Part shown: positions 1-9,320 of the stretch, piece after piece
Layout of the letters: the number at the start of each line of letters is the position of its first letter
Position numbering within the stretch: position 1 is the first letter of the stretch
DNA from: Agromyces sp. Leaf222
GTDB taxonomy: Bacteria; Actinomycetota; Actinomycetes; Actinomycetales; Microbacteriaceae
Assembly (NCBI RefSeq): GCF_001421565.1
Contig: NZ_LMKQ01000001.1
Coordinates: 2,694,322 to 2,758,321 of the forward strand
Direction: 5' to 3'
Length of the DNA: 64,000 nucleotides
Made by a program: the position numbers and the translations under genes
Notes under the pieces: model-generated
Databases searched by the model: none
What the model saw: the letters and a program-made list of their open reading frames with translations, nothing else
Told to the model about the DNA's origin: nothing

Positions 1-274
1 TTTCGAGAGCGAAGATCCACGCACGCCGAACGGAATCACACCATTCAGCACTGCGGCCCCCTGACTACCCCATGTCTCGCGATCGTTGCCGATCTGGAGC
101 CATGCGGCGGAGGGCATTCAACCCGGTAACCTTGATGAAGCGGTAAGCGCGGGTGGGAGAATCTCCACTTTCGTACTGGGACAAGCCCAGCCGTACTGGG
201 ACAAGCCCAGCCGTGCCGGGGACATGCCCCGGCGTGCCGGGTGCGAGACCCGGACCGAACGAGTCTAGCAGAGG
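1..274. other. noncoding region left of the DUF1844 gene
   Basis: I see no convincing gene here. The ORFs on either strand are short, arginine-rich and without an SD or codon support. The right part holds four tandem hairpins (listed separately). In many actinobacteria the DUF1844 gene sits near infC-rpmI-rplT, so the region may also hold the promoter of a divergent gene beyond the left edge; that is inference only. Confidence 0.5.
176..253. repeat. four tandem hairpins, 20-21 bp period
   Basis: Four short inverted repeats follow one another. Units 1 and 2 (176-190, 196-210) are identical, with stem CTGGG/CCCAG and loop ACAAG. Unit 3 (215-233) has stem GCCGGGG/CCCCGGC and loop ACATG. Unit 4 (237-253) has stem CCGGGT/ACCCGG and loop GCGAG. 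The stems change between units but pairing is kept, and every loop is 5 bases long. The last hairpin ends about 20 bases before the DUF1844 start, so in RNA they would lie in its leader. Function unknown. Confidence 0.8.
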
Positions 275-703
275 ATGTCTGTGATCGAGAATTCAGACGA
301 GCCCACTTTCGCCGGCGGATCCCACGAGGATCACGCCGACGGCCACACCGAACACCACGAGGGCGACCTCGAGGAGGCGCTCGACGGCGCCACACGCGAC
401 ATCGCCGAGGTACCGGCGGTCGAGATCATCACGACCGCCGCCGTGCACCTCATGAGCGCCGCCGCGGTCAAGGTCGGCCTCGCCGACGACCCCGAGTCGC
501 AGATCGACCTCGACGAGGCCCGCAAGCTCATCAACGCGCTCGCCGGGCTCATCACCGCGGGCGCTCCCGAGATCAGCGACATGCACGCCCGCTCGCTGCG
601 CGACGGACTCCGTTCGCTGCAGCTCGCGTTCCGCGAGGCATCCGTCATCCCCGACGCCATCGGCCAGGGGCCAGGCGAGAAGTGGACCGGCCCGGTCAAC
701 TGA
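275..703 (+). CDS. DUF1844 domain-containing protein
   Basis: A 142-residue protein of unknown function. The first 50 residues are acidic and rich in His, Asp and Glu (an EDHADGHTEHHEGD-like stretch) and probably disordered. The rest is helical and matches my memory of the actinobacterial DUF1844 family, with a VEIITTAAVHLMSAAAVKVGL segment followed by DLDEARKLINALAGLI. In actinobacteria the family commonly neighbours the histidine/SseB region and infC, which fits the nearby sseB and his genes. The start is the ATG at 275, just after AGCAGAGG, a weak SD. It converges on the nei gene, with a strong hairpin between them. Confidence 0.85.
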   Translation: MSVIENSDEPTFAGGSHEDHADGHTEHHEGDLEEALDGATRDIAEVPAVEIITTAAVHLMSAAAVKVGLADDPESQIDLDEARKLINALAGLITAGAPEISDMHARSLRDGLRSLQLAFREASVIPDAIGQGPGEKWTGPVN

Positions 704-720
704 CTCAGCCCGCCCACCGC

Positions 721-757
721 ACGATGGGGTCGCCGCAGCTCGCGGCGACCCCATCGT
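721..757. terminator. bidirectional terminator hairpin
   Basis: A perfect 16-bp stem (ACGATGGGGTCGCCGC at 721-736 pairs with 742-757) closes on the loop AGCTC. It lies between the convergent DUF1844 and nei genes, so it can serve both. There is no T-run, as is usual in high-GC actinobacteria. Confidence 0.85.
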
Positions 758-790
758 CGTTCACGGGGCTCTCGTGCTCACGTCGCCGGC

Positions 791-1570
791 TCACCGCTGG
801 CAGTTCGGGCACCAGAACGTCACGCGCTCCTCGAGGTCGGTGCGGCCGAGCTCGCCGCGCTCGATGCGCGTGCCGCAGCGCCGGCACGGTTCGCCGGCGC
901 GTCCGTAGACCCAGAGCCGCTGTCCGCGACGGTCGACTCCGGTGGTCACCCGCGCGGAGCGGTCGCGGTTGGCGAAGATGAGTCGCCGCCCGAGCGACAC
1001 GACCGCCGGCAGGTCGGGCACGCTCGACACGGGTCGATGCGGTCGGATGCCGCGGAGGAAGCACAGCTCGTTGGCGTAGACGTTGCCGAGGCCCGCGAGG
1101 TTGCGCTGGTCGAGCAGGGCGACGGCGACGGGCGTCTCCGGACTCGCCTGCAGCCGGCGGACGGCCTCGTCGGCGTTCCAGTCGGGGCCGAGCAGGTCTG
1201 GGCCGAGGTATTCGAGGGCCGCCGCCTCATCGTCGCGTCGGAGCACCTCGAGGAGCCCGAGCTCGAAGCCGATCGCCGTCGCGTCGGCGGTCTCGAGCAC
1301 GACGCGCGCGAGGTGCGCCGGTTTCGGCCAACGCTCCCCCGGCGCCACGATGCGCCACTCGCCCTCCATCTTCAGGTGCGAATGGATGCTCCAGGCGGGC
1401 GTGCGGATGAGCAGGTGCTTGCCCCGGGCGACGACCTCGTCGACGCGCTCCCCCGCGAGATCGGCCGTCGCGTACCTCGGCACCCGGAAGTCGGTGCGCA
1501 CGAGCTCCGCCCCGGCGAGTGCCGCGTGCAGGCGAGCGGCCGCCCGGAAGACGGTGTCACCCTCTGGCAT
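791..1570 (-). CDS. nei: Fpg/Nei-family DNA glycosylase/AP lyase
   Basis: Base-excision repair enzyme that removes oxidised bases and cuts the abasic site. The protein (259 residues) begins MPEGD, giving the catalytic N-terminal proline and adjacent glutamate once Met is removed, followed by the conserved Lys in RGKHLLI near residue 52. The last 30 residues hold the zinc finger, with CRRC and CPNC pairs about 20 residues apart. This form resembles actinobacterial Nei1/Nei2 rather than MutM. The ATG overlaps the last 14 bases of lhr, so the two are translationally coupled and pair a repair helicase with a repair glycosylase. The exact substrate (Nei1 or Nei2 type) is not resolved. Confidence 0.93.
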   Translation of the reverse strand: MPEGDTVFRAAARLHAALAGAELVRTDFRVPRYATADLAGERVDEVVARGKHLLIRTPAWSIHSHLKMEGEWRIVAPGERWPKPAHLARVVLETADATAIGFELGLLEVLRRDDEAAALEYLGPDLLGPDWNADEAVRRLQASPETPVAVALLDQRNLAGLGNVYANELCFLRGIRPHRPVSSVPDLPAVVSLGRRLIFANRDRSARVTTGVDRRGQRLWVYGRAGEPCRRCGTRIERGELGRTDLEERVTFWCPNCQR

Positions 1571-4500
1571 CGAGTCGCAGCCCCTTCGGCGTCTCGCCGA
1601 ATCCCGCGGCCCTCAGGGCATCGCCGAACGGCGTACCGAGCACGAACGCGCCGTTGACGCTCTCGACGGCGAGGCGTCGCACCCGCCCGGTGCGCACGAG
1701 CGCGGCGACGGCATCGGCGGCCTGCCGCAGCACGGCAGGGTCGTCGACGTACGCGAGCATCGTCTTGCCGCCGCGTTCGACGTACGCCACGAGCTCGCCG
1801 TCGGCCACGACGACGAGCGCGCCCGCCTTGCGTGCCGCACGATGGGAGCTCTCGCCCGGTGGGTCGGGCCAGGGCAGCGCAGCGCCGTAGGCGTTCGCCG
1901 GGTCGGTCGCCGCGAGCACGAACACCTTGCGCGCGTCGTCCGGCCGGTCGTCTCGATCGGCGAAGCCGCGCAACCGGTCGACCGCACCGGGCCCGGCGAA
2001 CTGCGCGGCGCCGAGCGCCTCGACGAAGTATCCGCGGCGGGCCCGGCCAGACTCCTCGAACCCGCTGAGCGTGCGGTACACGAGGGCGAACCCGCCGAGC
2101 ACGCCCTCGGCGACCGCCGTGCCGCGAGTGACGACGCCGTGGCGGTCGAGCATGGTCTCGGCGAGCGCATGGGCGCGTCGGGTGGCATCGGAATCGGGCA
2201 CGGGCAGGATCGACCAGCGACCCGCGACCGACGGCGGCCCCGAGCGCAGCACCGCCGACGACGCGCGCGGAAGCGAGCGGCCACGCATCATGCGGGAACG
2301 TGGAGTCGGGCGGGTCGTGCGGTGGGCGCTGCGGCCGCCGGAGATGAGCGAGCGCACCGGCGCGAAGGTGTCGTTCGTGACGAGGCCGGCCCACACGAGT
2401 CCCCACAGCGCCTCGACGAGTTCGTCGTCGACGACCGGGGCATCGAGTCCGCCGAACCGGCCGACGGCGTCGGAGAGCTGGCGGAAGAAGTACGCACCGC
2501 CCGATGCGAGTGCGACGAGCACCTCGCGCTGCAGCGCGGTCGTCTCGACGCCGATCGGCGGGTCGAGCGTCAGCGGCGCCGATTCGGCGAGGTGCAGCGT
2601 GATCCAGCCGTCGTCGCCCGCGAGCGAACCGGACCCCGCCCAGACGACCTCGCCCGTGGTCATCAGCTCGTCGAGCATCGTCGGGCTGTAGTCGGAGACG
2701 CGCGCGGGCAGCACGAGCGTCTCCCAGGCGGATGCCGGGAGGCGGACGCCCTCGAGCTGTTCGACCACCGAGAGCACGCCGTCGATGCCGTGCAGCCGGC
2801 CGCCGACGTTCTGCCACTCGGGCAGGAACCGCGCGAGCACGGCCTGCGGCACGGGTTCGACCTCGTGTCGGAGCGCGGCGAGCGATCGCCGCCGGATCTT
2901 GCGGAGCACCTCGGCGTCGCACCACTCGGTCGCGGTGCCGTTCGGGCGGAACTCGCCCTCGACGACGCGGCGCTCGTCGGCGAGCCTGCGCAGGGCGCCT
3001 TTCGCGACCGCGACGCCGATGCCGAACCGGTCGGCGACCTCGTCGGCCGCGAACGGCCCGTGGGTGCGCGCGTAGCGACTCACGAGATCGCCGAGCGGGT
3101 CGCCGACGTGCTCGGCGAAGGCGACCGCGACGCCCGGTGGAACCGGCACGCCGAGCGCGTCGCGCAGGCGACCGACGTCTTCGATCGCCGCGACGTGCTC
3201 TCGCCCGGCGAACGTCAGCCGCACCGCGCGGCGCGCGGCCACGAGCTCGTCGACGGCGGCGACCGGATCGGTCTCGTCGTTCACGCGCTCGGCGAGCTCC
3301 TCGACGGTGAGGGGCCCGAGCCAGCGCAACGCGTCGGCGACGCCCTCGGCGCCGCGCACGCGGCGGTCGTCGGCGAGCCGCTGCAGCTCGCGCTCGGTCG
3401 TCGTGATGACCCCCGGATCGAGCAGCTCGCGCAGTTCGACCCGGCCGAGCAGCTCGCCGAGCAGCGCGGTGTCGATCGCGAGGGCCGCGGCCCTGCGCTC
3501 GGCGAGCGGCGAATCGCCCTCGTACATGAACGCGCCGACGTAGCCGAACAGCAGCGAGCTCGCGAACGGGCTCGGCGACTCGGTCGTGGTCTCGACGAGG
3601 CGCACACGGCGCGCACCGACATCCCGAGCCAGTTCGACGAGGGCGGGCACGTCGTAGACGTCTTGGAGCACCTCGCGCACGGTCTCGAGGATGATCGGGA
3701 ACGTCGGGAACGCACTCGCGACCTCGAGCAGCTGGGCCGAGCGCTGGCGCTGCTGCCACAGCGGCGAGCGCCGCCCCGGCTGGTAGTTCGGCAGCAGCAG
3801 CGCTCGCGCCGCGCATTCGCGGAAGCGGCTCGCGAACAGCGCCGACCCGCCGACCTCCTCGGTCACGAGCTGCTCGAGCTCGTCGGCCTCGAACACGAAC
3901 AGGTCGGAGCCCGGCGGGTCGACGCCCGTGTCGGGGATGCGCACGATGATGCCGTCGTCGGCCGCGATGGCGGCACCGTCGACGCCGTGCCGCTCGCGGA
4001 CCCGTGCGGCGATGGCGAGCGCCCACGGCGCGTGCACCGGCATGCCGAACGGCGAGTGCAGGATGACGCGCCAGTCGCCGAGCTCGTCGCGCGTGCGCTC
4101 GACGACGAGCGTGCGATCTGACGGCACGTGTCCGGTGGCCTTCGCCTGGTCGGCGAGGAAGGTGACGAGGTTGCGCGCCGCGAAGGCATCGAGCCCGGCC
4201 GCCGTGACGCGTTCGAGCGCGGCGGGCTCGTCGGCCGAGGCGATCTCGCGCATGAACGCGCCGAGCGCGCGCCCGAGCTCCGCGGGTCGGCCGAGCCCAT
4301 CGCCCTTCCAGAACGGCACCCGGCCCGGTTGCCCGAAGGCCGGCACGACGTTGACCCGGTCGAAGGTGATCTCTTGGATGCGCCAGCTCGTGGCCCCGAG
4401 GGCGAAGACGTCGCCGACGCGGGACTCGTAGACCATCTCCTCGTCGAGCTCGCCGACGCGCCGCCCACCCGACTCGTCGCCGACGAGGAAGACGCCGAAC

Positions 4501-6107
4501 ATGCCCCGGTCGGGGATGGTGCCGCCGCTCGTGACGGCGAGGCGCTGCGCGCCGGGGCGGCCGACGAGCGTACCGGCCTCGCGGTCCCACACGAGACGCG
4601 GACGGAGCTCGCCGAAGCGGTCGGACGGATAGCGTCCGGCGAGCAGGTCGAGCGTGGCCTCGTAGGCCGAGCGCGGCAATGCGCCGAACGGGGCGGCCCG
4701 GCGCACTGCGTCGAACCACTCGTCGACGTCGAGGGCGTCGAGCGCCGAGGCGGCGATCGTCTGCTGGGCGAGGATGTCGAGCGGGTTCGCGGGCACCCGC
4801 ATGGTCTCGATCGCGCCGGCCAGCATGCGCTCGCTCGTGACGGCCGCGTGCACGAGGTCGGCGCGCTGCTTCGGGAAGATCACCCCGCGCGAGACCTCCC
4901 CCACCTGGTGGCCGGCGCGCCCGAGCCGCTGGAGCCCGCTCGAGACCGACGGCGGCGACTCGACCTGCACGACGAGGTCGACCGCGCCCATGTCGATGCC
5001 GAGTTCGAGGCTCGATGTGGCCACCACGCAGCGGAGCCGGCCGCTCTTGAGGTCGTCTTCGATCTCGGCGCGCTGCTCCTTGCTCACCGACCCGTGGTGC
5101 GCTCGCGCGAGCAGCGGTGGCGCCCCAGCGGTCTGGCCCGACTGCGCCATGACCGCGGCGGGGGGCCCGCTGCCGGCGGCCCCGACGAGCAGCGCCTCGC
5201 GCTCGGACGCCTCGAGCGCGAGCTCGTTGAGTCGTGCCGTGAGCCGCTCGGCCAGGCGCCGGGAGTTCGCGAACACGATCGACGAGCGGTGCGCGAGCAC
5301 CTTCTCGAGGATCGCCTCTTCGACGTGCGGCCAGATGGAGCCGGTGGCATCATCGCTCGCGGGCAGTTGGGCCATGTCCTCGACGGGCACCACCACGCGC
5401 AGGTCGAACCTCTTCTCGCTCGGCGGCGCGACGATCTCGACCGGGGCGCTCGCGCAGAGGAACCGCGCGACCTCCTCGACGGGGCGCACCGTGGCCGAGA
5501 GGCCAATGCGCTGCGCCGGCTTCGGCAGCAGCGCGTCGAGGCGTTCGAGCGAGAGCGCGAGGTGGGCACCCCGCTTGGTGGCGGCCACCGCGTGGATCTC
5601 GTCGACGATGATCGTCTCGACGGTGCGGAGCGTCTCGCGCGCCTGCGACGTGAGCATCAGGAACAGCGACTCGGGCGTCGTGATCAGGATGTCGGGGGGC
5701 GTGCGCAGCATCGCCCGCCGCTCGTTGGCCGGGGTGTCGCCCGACCTGACGCCGACGCTGACGTGCGGCGGCTCGACGCCGAGCCGCTCGGACACGCGGG
5801 CGATGCCCGTGAGGGGCGCACGGAGGTTGCGCTCGACGTCGACGCCGAGCGCCTTCAGGGGCGAGAGGTAGAGCACCCGGGTTCCGGGCGGAGCGCCGTC
5901 GGCGCGAGACGGCGGCTCGGTGTGCAACCGGTCGATCGCGGAGAGGAACGCCGAGAGCGTCTTGCCCGACCCGGTGGGGGCGACGACGAGCGCGTGCGCG
6001 CCACGCCCGATCGCCTGCCACGCGGCGGACTGCACCGCCGTCGGCGCGCGGAACGACTCCGCGAACCAGGTTCGCGTCGCTTCGGAGAAGGCCTCGAGCG
6101 CGTGCAC
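1557..6107 (-). CDS. lhr: ATP-dependent helicase Lhr (large helicase-related)
   Basis: A full-length 1516-residue superfamily 2 helicase of the long actinobacterial Lhr type, thought to act in DNA repair. Visible motifs: Walker A APTGSGKT at residues 43-50, DEIH box (motif II), LSATVRP (motif III), SSLELGIDMG (motif V) and QRLGRAGH (motif VI), then the winged-helix/Lhr-specific domains filling the C-terminal two thirds. The start is GTG at 6107, with AGGA/GGAGG just upstream. It is followed by nei with a 14-base overlap. The Lhr-C extension is intact, with no frameshift visible. Confidence 0.96.
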   Translation of the reverse strand: MHALEAFSEATRTWFAESFRAPTAVQSAAWQAIGRGAHALVVAPTGSGKTLSAFLSAIDRLHTEPPSRADGAPPGTRVLYLSPLKALGVDVERNLRAPLTGIARVSERLGVEPPHVSVGVRSGDTPANERRAMLRTPPDILITTPESLFLMLTSQARETLRTVETIIVDEIHAVAATKRGAHLALSLERLDALLPKPAQRIGLSATVRPVEEVARFLCASAPVEIVAPPSEKRFDLRVVVPVEDMAQLPASDDATGSIWPHVEEAILEKVLAHRSSIVFANSRRLAERLTARLNELALEASEREALLVGAAGSGPPAAVMAQSGQTAGAPPLLARAHHGSVSKEQRAEIEDDLKSGRLRCVVATSSLELGIDMGAVDLVVQVESPPSVSSGLQRLGRAGHQVGEVSRGVIFPKQRADLVHAAVTSERMLAGAIETMRVPANPLDILAQQTIAASALDALDVDEWFDAVRRAAPFGALPRSAYEATLDLLAGRYPSDRFGELRPRLVWDREAGTLVGRPGAQRLAVTSGGTIPDRGMFGVFLVGDESGGRRVGELDEEMVYESRVGDVFALGATSWRIQEITFDRVNVVPAFGQPGRVPFWKGDGLGRPAELGRALGAFMREIASADEPAALERVTAAGLDAFAARNLVTFLADQAKATGHVPSDRTLVVERTRDELGDWRVILHSPFGMPVHAPWALAIAARVRERHGVDGAAIAADDGIIVRIPDTGVDPPGSDLFVFEADELEQLVTEEVGGSALFASRFRECAARALLLPNYQPGRRSPLWQQRQRSAQLLEVASAFPTFPIILETVREVLQDVYDVPALVELARDVGARRVRLVETTTESPSPFASSLLFGYVGAFMYEGDSPLAERRAAALAIDTALLGELLGRVELRELLDPGVITTTERELQRLADDRRVRGAEGVADALRWLGPLTVEELAERVNDETDPVAAVDELVAARRAVRLTFAGREHVAAIEDVGRLRDALGVPVPPGVAVAFAEHVGDPLGDLVSRYARTHGPFAADEVADRFGIGVAVAKGALRRLADERRVVEGEFRPNGTATEWCDAEVLRKIRRRSLAALRHEVEPVPQAVLARFLPEWQNVGGRLHGIDGVLSVVEQLEGVRLPASAWETLVLPARVSDYSPTMLDELMTTGEVVWAGSGSLAGDDGWITLHLAESAPLTLDPPIGVETTALQREVLVALASGGAYFFRQLSDAVGRFGGLDAPVVDDELVEALWGLVWAGLVTNDTFAPVRSLISGGRSAHRTTRPTPRSRMMRGRSLPRASSAVLRSGPPSVAGRWSILPVPDSDATRRAHALAETMLDRHGVVTRGTAVAEGVLGGFALVYRTLSGFEESGRARRGYFVEALGAAQFAGPGAVDRLRGFADRDDRPDDARKVFVLAATDPANAYGAALPWPDPPGESSHRAARKAGALVVVADGELVAYVERGGKTMLAYVDDPAVLRQAADAVAALVRTGRVRRLAVESVNGAFVLGTPFGDALRAAGFGETPKGLRLDARG

Positions 6108-6167
6108 CCCTCCATCCTGCCGCCCACGGCCGACACCGGGACCTCCGGCGGCCGGATCCGCGTCGGG

Positions 6168-7544
6168 TCAGCGCGCCAGCACGCGACGGACGGCGTCGAG
6201 CGTCGCCTCGGTCGCCGCGGCATCCGTGCCCCGGTTGCTGACCGAGAACCGCAGCACCTCGCCCCCGCGCCAGCGCGACGGGTGCGCGAGCGCGACGCCG
6301 TCGTCGTCGAGGGCGCGCGCGATCCCCGCCACGTCGCGGCCCTCGAACCCGGCGCAGACCTGCGTGAACACGACGTCGTTCAGCACCTCGACGCCGTCCA
6401 TGCGGCGCAGGCCGTCGGCGAGCGCGAGCGCCGAGTCGACGAGCCCGTCGACGAGGTCGGCGACGCCCGAGCGGCCGAGCGTGCGCAGTGCCGCGTACGT
6501 CGGCACGCCTCGCGCCCGGCGCGAGAGCTCGAGCACTCGGTCGGCCGCGTCGATGCCGGTCGCGGCCGCCGGCAGGTAGGCCGCGTGCATGGTCATCGCG
6601 GCCACGAGCGGTGCCGGGTCGGCGACGGCGACGATGCCGGCGTCATAGGGCACGTTGAGCGTCTTGTGCGCGTCGGTCGCCCACGAGTCGGCCAGCTCGA
6701 CGCCCGCCACGAGGTGCCGCAGGCGCTCGCTCGCCGCGGCCCAGAGCCCGAACGCGCCGTCGACGTGCACCCACGCGCCCGCCGCGTGCGCGAGGCCGAT
6801 GCACGCCTCGAACGGGTCGGACGCCCCGGAGTGGATGTTGCCCGCCTGCAGGCACACGATCGCGGGGCCCGTGCCCTCGGCGAGCGCGGCCTCGAGCGCG
6901 GCCGGCAGGATGGCGCCCTCGTCGTCGGTGGCCACGTCGATCGGCCTGCCGAGGCCGAGCCAGCGGAGCGCGACATCCACCGACGGGTGATGCTCGTCGC
7001 CCGCGAGCACCCGGATGCGCGGCGCCCCTTGGATGCCGTCGACCGTGTCGTCCCACCCGACCCGTTCGAGCACGGCGTGCCGCGCCGCGGCGAGCGCCAC
7101 GAGGTTCGCGACGGTCGCCCCGGTCGTGAACCCCGCGACCGAGCCCTCGGGCAGGCCGAGCAGGTCGCAGACCCACTCGCCTGCGAGCTCCTCGGCGGCG
7201 TTCACCCCCGGCGTCACCTCGCGGAGCGCGGCATTCTGGTCCCATGCGGTCACCAGCCAGTCGGCGGCGAGCGGCGCCGGCGCGGTTCCGCCGATCACCC
7301 ATCCGAAGAATCGCGGCGACTGCATGACGATCAGGCCCGGCTCAACGGCCGCGCTCAGCGCCTCGACGACCGCCGCGGCATCCATGCCCTCGTCGGCGAG
7401 GTCTCGCCCGAGGGCGTCCTTCACCTCGTCGATGCCGGCGGTCGGCGCGATCGGTCGATCTCGAACGCCGTCGAGCCATCGGCCGGCCAGCCGCGCGGCG
7501 GCCTCGAGCGGTTCGTGGAACTCGTCTGCGGCTGCGGGCATCAT
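6168..7544 (-). CDS. PLP-dependent decarboxylase/aminotransferase-fold enzyme
   Basis: Group II pyridoxal-phosphate decarboxylase family (glutamate/aromatic-L-amino-acid decarboxylase fold), about 458 residues. The PLP-binding Asp is in HVDGAFG near residue 262, and the Schiff-base Lys is in TDAHKTLNVPYD near residue 294. The N-terminal substrate-side motif SPRFFGWVIGG resembles the PHF/Y motif region of these decarboxylases. The start is chosen at an ATGATG (7544/7541) because GAAGGAG lies directly before it; an upstream in-frame start at 7607 lacks an SD. The substrate cannot be told from sequence. Aromatic amino acids, glutamate and 2,4-diaminobutyrate are all possible. It sits between lhr and sseB, perhaps in its own transcription unit. 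Confidence 0.87.
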   Translation of the reverse strand: MMPAAADEFHEPLEAAARLAGRWLDGVRDRPIAPTAGIDEVKDALGRDLADEGMDAAAVVEALSAAVEPGLIVMQSPRFFGWVIGGTAPAPLAADWLVTAWDQNAALREVTPGVNAAEELAGEWVCDLLGLPEGSVAGFTTGATVANLVALAAARHAVLERVGWDDTVDGIQGAPRIRVLAGDEHHPSVDVALRWLGLGRPIDVATDDEGAILPAALEAALAEGTGPAIVCLQAGNIHSGASDPFEACIGLAHAAGAWVHVDGAFGLWAAASERLRHLVAGVELADSWATDAHKTLNVPYDAGIVAVADPAPLVAAMTMHAAYLPAAATGIDAADRVLELSRRARGVPTYAALRTLGRSGVADLVDGLVDSALALADGLRRMDGVEVLNDVVFTQVCAGFEGRDVAGIARALDDDGVALAHPSRWRGGEVLRFSVSNRGTDAAATEATLDAVRRVLAR

Positions 7545-7640
7545 CGCTCCTTCTCGGCGCGATTCTCCACCCGCGCGATCCGTGCGGCAACCATCAGGCG
7601 CCGTCACGGCTGCGCCGCGCTCGGAGATCCGGATGCCGGT

Positions 7641-8483
7641 TCAGGATGCCGCGCGCAACCGCACCTTCAGCGAGTCCACGCCCGTCGCGATGACGTCGTC
7701 GGCCGCCCATCGTTGCGCGAGGCGGGCGAGCACCGCATCGAGTTCGACGCGCTCCAACCCGGAGACGAGCTCCAACTCGACCACGAGCTCGGGGCCGAGC
7801 AGGCGCGCGTCGGGGTCGCCGTCGACGAGGCGCACGTCGATCACCGCCAGCTCGGACGCCACCGAGCGGGCGAACGCCTCGCCGATCGGCTCGGACTCCG
7901 CCGCCGGGCGCCAGGCGTGCCCCTGGGCGACCGCCCACACCGCGCCGCGCCGCAGGCCGAACTCGGTCTCGGAGCCGGGGTCGAGCACCACGTGATCGGT
8001 GCCGTCATCGGCCGCGGCGAGCGCCACGCGCACGCCGTCGGCGGGCACCGGGCGGGCGATCGGGTTCCAGCGCCGCATCGCGTCGACCGAGCTGAACACG
8101 GGCAGCACGGGCCGGCCGTCGGGGCCCTGCACGGTCACGATCGAGAGCTCCTGGCTCTTCTCGACCGCGAGCCCGTGCTCGCCGAGCTCCGTGCCTCCGT
8201 CGCCGAGCTCGGCGAGCAGCGGGATCAGCAGGCGCGAGGTCGCGAAGGCCTGCACGACGTCGACCGGGCCGCCGTCACCCGAACGGAACCGCGCGAGGGC
8301 GGCCACGAGGTGCGCGGGCGCACTGCCGTCGTCCTGCGCATGCGCGTTCTGCTCGAACGAGCGGCCCGCCCACGGCGTGCCGGCCGAATCCGCGCTGCCG
8401 CCCGGCATCCGATGGTCTGGAACCGCCTGGGCGGCGTCACTCGGATCGTGGCCGAGCGCCTCGGGATCAGTGGGACGCGACAT
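7641..8483 (-). CDS. SseB-family protein
   Basis: A 280-residue protein resembling the SseB N-terminal domain proteins that follow priA in many actinobacterial his clusters. The first 60 residues are low complexity. The core contains [34 protein letters not shown] and a final VDSLKVRL. It overlaps the 3' end of priA by 17 bases, so it is probably co-transcribed with the histidine genes, but it has no known role in that pathway. Molecular function unknown (the enterobacterial namesake is an enhanced-serine-sensitivity protein). Confidence 0.85.
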   Translation of the reverse strand: MSRPTDPEALGHDPSDAAQAVPDHRMPGGSADSAGTPWAGRSFEQNAHAQDDGSAPAHLVAALARFRSGDGGPVDVVQAFATSRLLIPLLAELGDGGTELGEHGLAVEKSQELSIVTVQGPDGRPVLPVFSSVDAMRRWNPIARPVPADGVRVALAAADDGTDHVVLDPGSETEFGLRRGAVWAVAQGHAWRPAAESEPIGEAFARSVASELAVIDVRLVDGDPDARLLGPELVVELELVSGLERVELDAVLARLAQRWAADDVIATGVDSLKVRLRAAS

Positions 8484-9216
8484 CCAGCGCCTCGGGCAGC
8501 GTGAACGCGCCCGCGTACAGCGCCTTGCCGACGATCGCGCCTTCGAGGCCGAGCGGCACGAGCTCGCGGAGCGCGACGATGTCGTCGAGGCTCGAGATGC
8601 CGCCCGATGCCACGACCGGGCGGTGGGTGCGATCCATCACCTGGCGCAGCAGGTCGAGGTTCGGGCCCTGCAGCGTGCCGTCCTTCGTGACGTCGGTGAC
8701 GACGTAGCGTGCGGCGCCGGCCTCTTCGAGGCGGTCCATGACCTGCCACAGGTCGCCGCCGTCCTTCGTCCAGCCGCGAGCGGCGAGCGTCGTGCCGCGC
8801 ACGTCGAGCCCGACGGCGATCGCCTCGCCGTACTGGGCGATGACGGAGGCGGCCCACTCGGGGTTCTCGAGCGCTGCGGTGCCGAGGTTGATGCGCTTGG
8901 CGCCGATCTCGAGGGCGTGCTCGAGCGACTCGTCGTCGCGGATGCCGCCCGACAGCTCGACGTTCACCCGGCCGCGCACCTGACGGATCGCCTTCTTCAG
9001 GATGCCGCCGTTCGAGCCGCGCCCGAACGCCGCATCGAGGTCGACGAGGTGGATCCACTCCGCACCCTGATCGGCCCAGTCGACGGCCGCGTCGATCGGG
9101 TCGCCGTAGTTCGTCTCGGTGCCGGCCTCGCCCTTCGTCAGACGAACAGCCTTGCCGCCCGCGACGTCGACCGCCGGCAGCAGCACCAGGCGGGGGGTCT
9201 TGTTGAACTCACTCAT
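8467..9216 (-). CDS. priA: phosphoribosyl isomerase A (HisA/TrpF bifunctional)
   Basis: A 249-residue TIM-barrel isomerase. In actinobacteria PriA performs both the HisA step (ProFAR to PRFAR) of histidine synthesis and the TrpF step (PRA to CdRP) of tryptophan synthesis. Visible: the catalytic Asp in [15 protein letters not shown] near the N-terminus, the VELSGGIRD phosphate-binding loop, and the second acidic catalytic segment [14 protein letters not shown]. The start is ATG at 9216, with GAGGA five bases upstream; a GTG one codon earlier is less well spaced. It lies downstream of hisH and overlaps sseB. The dual function is inferred from lineage. Confidence 0.95.
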   Translation of the reverse strand: MSEFNKTPRLVLLPAVDVAGGKAVRLTKGEAGTETNYGDPIDAAVDWADQGAEWIHLVDLDAAFGRGSNGGILKKAIRQVRGRVNVELSGGIRDDESLEHALEIGAKRINLGTAALENPEWAASVIAQYGEAIAVGLDVRGTTLAARGWTKDGGDLWQVMDRLEEAGAARYVVTDVTKDGTLQGPNLDLLRQVMDRTHRPVVASGGISSLDDIVALRELVPLGLEGAIVGKALYAGAFTLPEALDVASH

Positions 9217-9320
9217 CACTGTCCTCGAAATCGGATGCCTCAGAATGCGGCATCGGCACAGTCACAGAATCCTAGTCCGCACCGCTGGGTGCGGTCGGAT
9301 CGTGTGACGCGGCAGGGCGT

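Noticed and set aside
176..253. CRISPR-like tandem array at the left edge
   Set aside because: Units are about 20 bases with no unique spacers and are self-complementary hairpins; no cas genes are present.
1083..8504. Very long plus-strand ORFs (up to about 1450 codons) opposite lhr, the decarboxylase and sseB
   Set aside because: They are antisense shadows of real minus-strand genes in a high-GC genome, with Arg/Ala/His-rich nonsense composition and no domains.
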